DNA of 64,000 nucleotides from Kytococcus sedentarius DSM 20547 (GTDB taxonomy: Bacteria > Actinomycetota > Actinomycetes > Actinomycetales > Dermatophilaceae). Shown one piece after another: positions 57,566 to 64,000 of the stretch; position 1 is the stretch's first letter; every line of letters starts with the position of its first letter. The stretch is taken from positions 1,922,001 to 1,986,000 of the forward strand of contig NC_013169.1 of NCBI RefSeq assembly GCF_000023925.1. The letters are read 5' to 3'. Under the pieces are notes generated by a model. It did no database searches. It saw only the letters and a list, made by a program, of their open reading frames with translations, and was not told where the DNA came from. A program made the position numbers and the translations under genes.

Positions 57566-60500
57566 TCACTCGGTGGGGGTCTCCTCGCCCTCGGCCGGGT
57601 CGGGCGCCTGCTGGTCGGAGCCCTCGCCCTCGGCCGGGTCGGGCGCCTGCTGGTCGGAGCCCTCGCCCTCGGCCGGGTCGGGTGCCTGCTGGTCGGAGCC
57701 CTCGCCCTGCCCCTCACTGGCCGGGTCCTCCGGCCCGAGGTTGGCACTGCCGCCCTCCGGCGCGGCCTCGGTGGCCCGGCGGATGGCGTCGCGCAGCTCC
57801 TCCTGGGCGTCACCGTAGGCGGCGAAGTCGCCGTCCTGCAGCGCCTGGTCGGCTGCCTGCATGGCGGCGCGCGCGTCCTCCAGGGCGGCGTTCAGCGCAG
57901 CCTCGTCGGGCGTGCCGGGCTGCTCACCCTGGCCATCACCGGAACCATCGCCCTGGCCATCGCCCTCGCCGTCCTCACCGGAACCGTCGCCCTCGCCGTC
58001 CTCACCGGAACCGTCGCCCTCGCCGTCCTCACCGGAGAACAGCTGCGACAGCGCCGAGTCCAGGGTGTCGCCCCAGGCCAGGTCGTTGCCGAAGGCCACG
58101 ACCACCAGGCGCAGCAGCGGGTAGCTGGAGTCCGAGGTGGACTGCACGTAGATCGGCTCCACGTACAGCACGCCCCCGCCCACCGGCAGCGTCAGCTGGT
58201 TGCCGAACTGGACGTCCGACCCGCGCTGCTGGTTCAGCGACAGGAACTGCGACAACGTCTGCGAGAAGTCCGGCGACGAGTTGTTCGACGACTCCAGGTC
58301 GTTCTGCACCTGGCCCGGTCCGGGCACGGAGGTCTCGCGCGGGAGCTCCAGCACCCGCAGCTCGCCGTACCCGTCACGGGGCGCCCCCGCATCGGCCCCC
58401 GCATCGGCATCCACGGCGAGGAAGCCCGAGAGGACCTCGCGCTCACCCACCGGCTTGAAGGTGCTGGTCAGGCTGAAGCGCGGCTCCTCCTGCCCGGGCA
58501 TCTGCACGCCCAGGTAGTACGGCGGCTGCACCACGGCCTCGTTGTCCTGCGTCGGGTCCGGCGGCACGCGCCAGAAGTCCTGCCCACCGAAGAAGGCCCC
58601 GGGCGTGGTCACGTGGTAGCGCTGCAGCATCTCTCGCTGGGCCTTGAACAGGTCCTGCGGGTAGCGCAGGTGGCTCATCAGCTCCTCGCCGATCTCCGCC
58701 CGCGGCTTCACCGTGTCCGGGAAGGCCTGCTGCCAGGCCTTCAGCATCGGGTCCTCCTCGTCCCACGCGTACAGGGTGACCGAACCGTCGTAGGCATCCA
58801 CGGTGGCCTTCACCGAGTTGCGCAGGTAGTTCACCCGCCCGCTGGCGTTGGCCACGTTCGCACTCGATGCGGTGGTGCCGTCCGCCGTCGCCTGCTCCAG
58901 GTTCGTCGTCTCCGAGTAGGGGTAGCGCGAGGAGGTCGTGTACCCGTCCACGATCCACACGATGCGGCCGTCGACCACGGAGGGGAAGGCGTCCCCATCG
59001 AGGGTCAGCCAGGGGGCCACGCGCTCCACGCGCTCGCGCGGCGTGCGGTGGTCCAGCAGGCGAGACTCGCTGTTGAACGCGTCCGCCAGCAGGAAGTTGC
59101 CCTCGCGGTACTTCACCGCGTACGCGAACCGGTTGATCCAGTTGCCCACCGGCACGCCACCGGCGCCCTGGTAGGTGGTGTTGGCCTGGCCGGTCTCCGA
59201 GCCGTCCGGGCGGTCGAGCTCGCGCGGCTCCGCATCGTCCGGTGCGCCGACGATCGAGTACACCGGCGAGAACTCCCCGAAGTACACGCGCGGCTCGTAC
59301 TCCCCCGGGCCCAGCTGCTGCGTCGGCGGGATGTTGCGCTCGGTGAACACCGGCTCACCCTTGGAGGACTTCTCCGAGGAGTCCAGCGCCACCATGCCGA
59401 AACCGTGCGTGTAGACCGTGTGATCGTTCACCCAGTTGCGCTGCGAGGCGGAGATGCCGTCCAGGTCGAGCTCTCGGACGGCCACCACGTGCTCCTCCTG
59501 GGCACCGTCCACCTCGTAGCGGTCCACGTCGAGCGTGTCCGGGAACTGGTAGTAGTTGCGGATTCCCTGCAGCTGCTTGACCGTCGGGCTGATGACCGAG
59601 GGGTCCATGAGGCGGATGCCGGGGATGGACTTGCGGTCCTCGGCCAGGACGCTCGGGGTGGCGGCGGTGCGGGCGTCGTAGGGGATGACCTCCACGTCGT
59701 CGATGCCGTAGGCCGCCCGGGTGGCGTCGATGCCGCGCTGGATGAAAGGCGCCTCGCGGCTGGCCTCCGAGGGGACGACGAAGAAGCGCTGCAGCAGGGC
59801 CGGGTAGAGGTTCAAGCCCACCAGCGAGCTCGCGACCAGCAGGGCCACGCTGGCCACCGGGAGCTTCCAGCTGCGCTCGCGCGCGGCCCACAACACCACG
59901 AGCGCGACCACGACGGTGGTCAGCGCGAGGATCGCCAGCATCGGGATGCGGGCGTGCACGTCGGTGTACCCCGGCCCCGCGGTGCGCCCGCCCATGACGG
60001 TGGTCATCTCCCAGCGCTGCACCAGGAAGTCCAGCGCCTTGACCAGCAGCGCGGCCGCCGTCAGACCGCCGATCTGCCAGGCGGCGGGCTGAGTGACGTG
60101 GCGGCCGCCATGCAGCGGACGCACCGAGAGCGCCCCCGAGAGGTAGTGCGTGGCCAGGTTGACCACCAGTGCGATCACCAGCGCGGCGAGCAAGACGTCG
60201 ACGAGCACCGACAGGAAGGGCACGGTGAACACGTAGAAGCCGATGTCGTGGCCGAACTGCGGATCGGTCTCGCCGAAGGGCTGGCGGTTCCACCACAGCA
60301 TCGCCTGCCGCCACGCGCTGGAGAGGGCCAGGCCCATGAACAGGCCGGTGATGGCGGGGGCGCCGAGCTGGATGAGCCGGCGCGACCCGGCGGCCTGCTC
60401 GCGGTACTTCTCCAGCGGGTCGTAGGCCGCCATGCGCGGGTCGCGCGTGGGCCGGTAGCGGTAGGCCGCCCACAGCGCCCCGGCGACCAGCGCCCAGGTG

Positions 60501-60703
60501 ACGGCGAAGCCCAGCACGAAGAGACCCGTGGCCCACAGCACCACGCGCAGGTACACACCCTGGTGGTCCACCGAGCGGTACCACAGCACGTCCGTCCAGA
60601 CCGTGGACAGGAAGGTGGCCACGACGGTCAGCACCATCAGGCCGGCCACGACCAGCGCGATCCTCCCGGCTCCGGTGCGCGGGCGGGGCAGGGGTGGCGC
60701 CAT
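57566..60703 (-). CDS. UPF0182-family large membrane protein
   Basis: 1,045 residues from ATG at 60703. The N-terminal third has seven or so membrane helices (IALVVAGLMVLTVVATFLS first). A large extracytoplasmic domain follows with YEPRVYFGEFSPVYSIVGAP and conserved RRFxVxP-type segments. The last 180 residues are low-complexity and acidic, with (EDGEGDGSG)n and three copies of a 13-residue unit containing GSDQQAPDPAEG. The function is unknown; the family is widespread in actinobacteria and here adjoins the PPA1309 gene and YlbL-like protease as in Mycobacterium (from memory). The frame beyond 60703 is unsupported. Confidence 0.93.
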   Translation of the reverse strand: MAPPLPRPRTGAGRIALVVAGLMVLTVVATFLSTVWTDVLWYRSVDHQGVYLRVVLWATGLFVLGFAVTWALVAGALWAAYRYRPTRDPRMAAYDPLEKYREQAAGSRRLIQLGAPAITGLFMGLALSSAWRQAMLWWNRQPFGETDPQFGHDIGFYVFTVPFLSVLVDVLLAALVIALVVNLATHYLSGALSVRPLHGGRHVTQPAAWQIGGLTAAALLVKALDFLVQRWEMTTVMGGRTAGPGYTDVHARIPMLAILALTTVVVALVVLWAARERSWKLPVASVALLVASSLVGLNLYPALLQRFFVVPSEASREAPFIQRGIDATRAAYGIDDVEVIPYDARTAATPSVLAEDRKSIPGIRLMDPSVISPTVKQLQGIRNYYQFPDTLDVDRYEVDGAQEEHVVAVRELDLDGISASQRNWVNDHTVYTHGFGMVALDSSEKSSKGEPVFTERNIPPTQQLGPGEYEPRVYFGEFSPVYSIVGAPDDAEPRELDRPDGSETGQANTTYQGAGGVPVGNWINRFAYAVKYREGNFLLADAFNSESRLLDHRTPRERVERVAPWLTLDGDAFPSVVDGRIVWIVDGYTTSSRYPYSETTNLEQATADGTTASSANVANASGRVNYLRNSVKATVDAYDGSVTLYAWDEEDPMLKAWQQAFPDTVKPRAEIGEELMSHLRYPQDLFKAQREMLQRYHVTTPGAFFGGQDFWRVPPDPTQDNEAVVQPPYYLGVQMPGQEEPRFSLTSTFKPVGEREVLSGFLAVDADAGADAGAPRDGYGELRVLELPRETSVPGPGQVQNDLESSNNSSPDFSQTLSQFLSLNQQRGSDVQFGNQLTLPVGGGVLYVEPIYVQSTSDSSYPLLRLVVVAFGNDLAWGDTLDSALSQLFSGEDGEGDGSGEDGEGDGSGEDGEGDGQGDGSGDGQGEQPGTPDEAALNAALEDARAAMQAADQALQDGDFAAYGDAQEELRDAIRRATEAAPEGGSANLGPEDPASEGQGEGSDQQAPDPAEGEGSDQQAPDPAEGEGSDQQAPDPAEGEETPTE
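57585..57701 (-). repeat. 39-bp tandem repeat, three units, in the UPF0182 tail
   Basis: Units start at 57585, 57624 and 57663 and differ at very few bases, encoding a 13-residue acidic/proline segment. The near-identity suggests recent expansion. Confidence 0.92.
57960..58036 (-). repeat. 27-bp tandem repeat, nearly three units, in the UPF0182 tail
   Basis: Units start at 57960, 57987 and 58014 (the last incomplete) and encode EDGEGDGSG-type glycine/acidic repeats. Confidence 0.88.
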
Positions 60704-60798
60704 CGAGGCCGTCCTTCGTCTCACAGGTGGGGATTGCGGGTGCCCAGCGTAGGCCACACCCCCGGCGACGATGCCGGCGGATGCGCCAGACTGTGCGG

Positions 60799-61404
60799 GT
60801 GACTGACGACGCCACCCAGAGCACCCCCACCCCCGAGCTGTCCGACGCCGACCGCGGGGCCACGCCGGGCCCCGAGCGCGCCGACCTGCCCCCCGCCGAC
60901 CTGCTGCAGGTGGCCCAGGAGACCGAGCAGCACGTGGCCGCCGACGGATGGGGTCAGCGCGAGCGAGTGTTCGCGCTGGTTCCCACGGCCGACCTGGTGG
61001 CGGCCGAGCCGTCGCTGGCCGATGCGCTGGCCGGCGCGGGGCGGTACTCGTCGATCGAGCAGGAGCTGCCGGAGGGCGTCGAGCTGGGGGAGTACCTCGG
61101 CCGGCTCGCCTGGCCGCGCTCGGTGACCGGGTGCGCGCTGGCGGTGGAGCGCCTGCGGGCCGCGCCCGCGGCCGAGGGCGAGACGGCCGGCGAGGCGAGC
61201 GACGCCGCATCGGGGGGCGGCGCGGGCGACACCGCATCGGGGACCGGGACCGAGCCCGTGCGCCTGCTGGTGGTGGCCACGCGCGAGGGCGAGCGCTTCA
61301 CGCTGGTGCGGTTCGCGGCCCACGACAGCGACGACGCCGTGGCGGTCGGCGCAGAGGTGGGCACCGACCTGCAGGCAGCGCTGGGGACGACGCTCGAGGG
61401 CTGA
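60799..61404 (+). CDS. PPA1309-family protein
   Basis: 201 residues from GTG at 60799; an ATG at 60781 in the same frame is an alternative. VAADGWGQRERVFALVPTAD, SSIEQELPEG and LAWPRSVTGCALAVERLR match the family of small actinobacterial proteins named after a Cutibacterium gene. An Ala/Gly-rich insertion lies around residues 125-155. The function is unknown. It is divergent from UPF0182, as often seen. Confidence 0.85.
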   Translation: MTDDATQSTPTPELSDADRGATPGPERADLPPADLLQVAQETEQHVAADGWGQRERVFALVPTADLVAAEPSLADALAGAGRYSSIEQELPEGVELGEYLGRLAWPRSVTGCALAVERLRAAPAAEGETAGEASDAASGGGAGDTASGTGTEPVRLLVVATREGERFTLVRFAAHDSDDAVAVGAEVGTDLQAALGTTLEG

Positions 61405-61415
61405 GCCACCAGCGG

Positions 61416-62540
61416 TCAGCCCTGGGAGGTGACGTCCTCGCAGGTCTCGAGCTCGCCGGTCTCCCCCGCGGCGATCGCCTCCACGGCGGCCAGCGCCTCG
61501 GGGAAGTCGGTCACCGCCACGTGCGTCATACCGTCGGGGACGTTGCCCAGCACCTGGTCGCAGTTGTCGTCCGGCGCCAGGAACCAGGTGGCCCCGGCCT
61601 CCTTGGCCCCGTCCATCTTCTGCGGGATGCCGTCGATGGGGCCCACCCGTCCGTCGGTGCTGATGGTCCCCGTCCCGGCGATGTCCTTCCCGCCGGTGAG
61701 CGGCCCGGGGGTGAGCTTGTCGTAGATGCCCAGCGCCAGCATCATGCCGGCCGACGGGCCCCCGACCGCGCCGGCGTGCACCGTCACGTCCACGTCACTC
61801 TCGGCCATCGTGGCCAGCCCCACACCCACGACGGTGCGGCCCTCCATCTCGGTGGTGGGCACCTTGAGGGTCTTGGTGGAGCCGTCGCGCTCCACCTCCA
61901 CGGTCACCTCATCGCCCGGGTCGACCTCCTGGATGGCCTGCTGGACGGCCTCCAGCGCGGTCGCCTTGACCCCGTCGACGGACAGGATGACGTCCTCGGC
62001 CTCCAGCACACCCTCGGCCGGGGCGTCGGGCATCACCTGCGCCACGACGACCTCCTCGCTGACCTCGATGCCGGCCGCGCGCAGCGCCACGGTCGCCGCC
62101 CCGGACTGCGAGCCCACCATCTGGGCGGTGCTGACCTGCTCGACCTCCTGCTCGGTGACCTTCTCGGGGAAGACCTGGCTGCGCGGCAGGATCTCGTCCT
62201 CGCCCCCCAGCCAGGACCCGGCGAGGTCCCACCAGCTCACCTCGTGCCCCGGGCCGCCGTACATGGAGATGGTGGTCATGCGCAGGGCGCCCTCTGTGGG
62301 GTGGGTCTCGTGGCCATCGACGCTGATCATCGGAGCGTCACCTGGACCGTCCTCGGAGAGCACGTCGTAGGCGTGGCCCGGCTTGAACACCACGTAGGGG
62401 GCTGTGATGAGGTTGGACAGGAGCACGGCCAGCACGACGGCCAGGGCGCCCACCAGCAGGAGGACCGCCCCCAGCCGGCGGCCCGCCGAGCGGGACCGCC
62501 CACGTGTGCTGCCGTGGTCGGAGTCGGGCGCCCAGGTCAT
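61416..62540 (-). CDS. Membrane-anchored PDZ/Lon-like (S16) serine protease, YlbL type
   Basis: 374 residues. A basic head and one membrane helix (LGAVLLLVGALAVVLAVLLS) are followed by a PDZ domain (VVAQVMPDAPAEGVLEAED) and an S16 proteolytic domain: GAVGGPSAGMMLALGIYD carries the catalytic Ser (about residue 272) and GPIDGIPQKMDGAKEAGA the catalytic Lys. It faces outside the membrane. The ATG at 62540 is the natural start but lacks a strong ribosome-binding site. It ends 11 bp from the convergent PPA1309 gene. Confidence 0.92.
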   Translation of the reverse strand: MTWAPDSDHGSTRGRSRSAGRRLGAVLLLVGALAVVLAVLLSNLITAPYVVFKPGHAYDVLSEDGPGDAPMISVDGHETHPTEGALRMTTISMYGGPGHEVSWWDLAGSWLGGEDEILPRSQVFPEKVTEQEVEQVSTAQMVGSQSGAATVALRAAGIEVSEEVVVAQVMPDAPAEGVLEAEDVILSVDGVKATALEAVQQAIQEVDPGDEVTVEVERDGSTKTLKVPTTEMEGRTVVGVGLATMAESDVDVTVHAGAVGGPSAGMMLALGIYDKLTPGPLTGGKDIAGTGTISTDGRVGPIDGIPQKMDGAKEAGATWFLAPDDNCDQVLGNVPDGMTHVAVTDFPEALAAVEAIAAGETGELETCEDVTSQG

Positions 62541-62625
62541 TGCGACATCATCGCACCGTGCTCGTGGCGGGAAGTGATGCCGGCCTGCGGGTGTTGCACG
62601 CAGGACCACCGATCGGGAGGAACTC

Positions 62626-64000
62626 ATGAGCCAAGACAACCTGCCCCAGGGCAGCTCGGGCGCCGACGACGGCGAGAACCCGGACGGCGAGGGGTCGGGC
62701 AACGACCCCATGAAGGACATGCTCCGGCAGTTCCTCGGCGACGCCGTGGACTCCCCGGAGGTGGACGAGATGCTCTCGGCCCTGGGGCTGAACGGCGCGG
62801 GCGCCCCCGGTGCCGGTGCTGGTGGCGGCGCGATGGGGGGCAACCCGATGGCCGCGATGATGGCCAACAACCCGGCCGCCTTCGGCGCCATGCAGGCGCA
62901 GTTCCAGCAGATGTTCGCCGGCGGTGACGAGGCCGTGAACGCCACCCTCGCCACCGACGTCGCCCGCCGCGCCGCCGCCCAGGGTGGCGACTCCTCGGTG
63001 GGCGAGGCCTCGCAGCGCGACGTGGAGCAGGTGAGCAACGTGGCCTCGCTGTGGCTGGACGCCGTCACCGAGTTCCCCGCCCTGGACGGACCCGCCCGCG
63101 TCGTGAGCCGCGCCGAGTGGGTGGAGAGCACCATGCCCTCCTGGGTGGAGGCCCTCACCCCCCTGGCCGATGGGGTGAACGACGCCGTGAGCGCCTCGCT
63201 CACCGACCGCCTCGGCGACGACCCCGAGGCCCTGCAGCAGCAGCTCCCGCCGGGTATGGGCCTGCCACCGGGTGTGGACATGAGCGCGATCATGGGGCAG
63301 ATGGCGCCGATGATGCGCAAGATGTCCAGCTCCATGTTCTCCATGCAGCTGGGCCAGGCCGCCGGCGCGCTGAGCCACGAGGTGGTCTCCGGCACCGACG
63401 TCGGCCTGCCCCTGGTGGGCGGTGAGCAGGTGCTGATGCTGCCGGCGAACGTGCGGGACTTCGCCGAGGGCCTGGAGATCGACCCGGCCGAGGTGATGCT
63501 CTTCCTGACCGTGCGCGAGAGCGCCCGCCAGCGCCTCTACGCCGGCGCCCCGTGGGTGCGCAGCCAGGTGCTCGAGGCCGTGCGGGCGTACGCCGCGGAC
63601 ATGCGCCTGGACACCGAGGGCATCGAGTCCAAGGTGGCCCAGGTGGACCCGACCGATCCCGAGGCCATGCAGAAGGTGCTGGCCGACGGGCTGTTCCACC
63701 CCGAGCCGAGCGAGTCCCAGAAGGCGGCCCTCACGCGGCTGGAGACCTGGCTGGCCCTGGTGGAGGGCTGGGTGGACGTGGTTACCGACCGCGCCACCCG
63801 CGGGACGCTGCCCCACGCCGACGCGCTGGCCGAGGTGGTCCGCCGCCGCCGCGCCACGCAGGGCCCGGCCGAGAAGACCTTCTCCGGGCTGGTGGGACTG
63901 GAGCTGCGCCCCCGCCGGATGCGGGACGCCGCCAACCTGTTCGCCGCCATGGAGGACAAGCACGGTGCCGCTGCGCGCGATGCGGTCTGGGACCACCCGG
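62626..64000 (+). CDS. DUF2342-type 'zinc-dependent metalloprotease' family protein, 3' end outside the window
   Basis: 458 codons are visible from ATG at 62626, with GGGAGG upstream, and the frame is open to the last base. A Gly/Met-rich N-terminus (residues 50-90) precedes conserved blocks: VASLWLDAVTEFP, LGQAAGALSHEVVSGTDVGL, and VMLFLTVRESARQRLYAGAP. In the family the last block holds the supposed zinc ligands; here no HExxH is present (RESARQ), so protease activity is doubtful. It is divergent from the PDZ protease, matching the Rv3194c-Rv3195 order in Mycobacterium (from memory). Confidence 0.85.
   Translation, partial: MSQDNLPQGSSGADDGENPDGEGSGNDPMKDMLRQFLGDAVDSPEVDEMLSALGLNGAGAPGAGAGGGAMGGNPMAAMMANNPAAFGAMQAQFQQMFAGGDEAVNATLATDVARRAAAQGGDSSVGEASQRDVEQVSNVASLWLDAVTEFPALDGPARVVSRAEWVESTMPSWVEALTPLADGVNDAVSASLTDRLGDDPEALQQQLPPGMGLPPGVDMSAIMGQMAPMMRKMSSSMFSMQLGQAAGALSHEVVSGTDVGLPLVGGEQVLMLPANVRDFAEGLEIDPAEVMLFLTVRESARQRLYAGAPWVRSQVLEAVRAYAADMRLDTEGIESKVAQVDPTDPEAMQKVLADGLFHPEPSESQKAALTRLETWLALVEGWVDVVTDRATRGTLPHADALAEVVRRRRATQGPAEKTFSGLVGLELRPRRMRDAANLFAAMEDKHGAAARDAVWDHP

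Noticed and set aside
57494-60802. 1,102-residue plus-strand open frame
   Set aside because: It lies antisense to the full-length UPF0182 gene; its composition (Arg, His, Val, Gly) is typical of antisense frames in GC-rich genes.
60948-62927. 659-residue plus-strand frame over the PDZ protease
   Set aside because: It is antisense to the S16 protease and out of frame with PPA1309; no domain is recognisable.

Overview
The window is high-GC DNA from an actinomycete, probably order Micrococcales. This is inferred from gene content: a Kgd-type 2-oxoglutarate dehydrogenase, a SigR/RsrA redox pair, a nickel superoxide dismutase, UPF0182, PPA1309 and a YlbL-like protease. The exact genus cannot be read from the sequence. 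Both ends cut genes: kgd at the left and a DUF2342-type protein at the right.

Layout. (1) 1-12.8 kb: kgd, a tandem GNAT, an SGNH-like protein, the NiSOD protease and NiSOD, a PAP-phosphatase-like gene, two HD-domain membrane proteins, a small 11-residue-repeat protein, rsrA-sigR, and an RmlC-like/WecA-like pair. (2) 13.0-34.4 kb: a capsule-type locus. Eleven overlapping plus-strand genes make UDP-L-FucNAc (CapE/F/G) and encode glycosyltransferases, two sulfotransferases, a deacetylase, an acetyltransferase and a Wzx flippase. An IS3-type element follows. The next operon runs the opposite way: cysD, cysN, a beta-helix lipoprotein, a sulfotransferase and a Wzy-like polymerase. A further sulfotransferase-like gene, APS kinase and a TauE/SafE transporter complete it. 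Together they suggest a sulfated, L-FucNAc-containing surface polysaccharide with its own PAPS supply; the PAP phosphatase at 6.7 kb would clear the by-product. (3) 36.3-51.3 kb: two near-identical direct repeats of doxX-aroA-rsgA flank an island. The left copy is degenerate (a 348-bp deletion in aroA; rsgA cut off at an IS end). The right copy is intact. (4) Between the repeats lies a second exopolysaccharide cluster: galE, a large Agd3-like secreted deacetylase, a PelF-like glycosyltransferase, a polytopic membrane protein and a spherulin-4-like hydrolase. This resembles the fungal galactosaminogalactan gene set and bacterial Pel. A haem-oxygenase-like/CDGSH pair and a broken wzz follow. (5) 51.5-64 kb: a Tat-secreted protein, an M16 peptidase pair, NDH-2, initiator tRNA, UPF0182, PPA1309, the PDZ/Lon-like protease and the DUF2342-type protein, which is ordinary actinobacterial core.

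From memory of Mycobacterium, the sigH-rshA, SRAP-aroA-rsgA and UPF0182-PDZ protease genes all lie in one chromosomal neighbourhood. The two polysaccharide islands therefore look like insertions into, and a duplication within, a conserved region.
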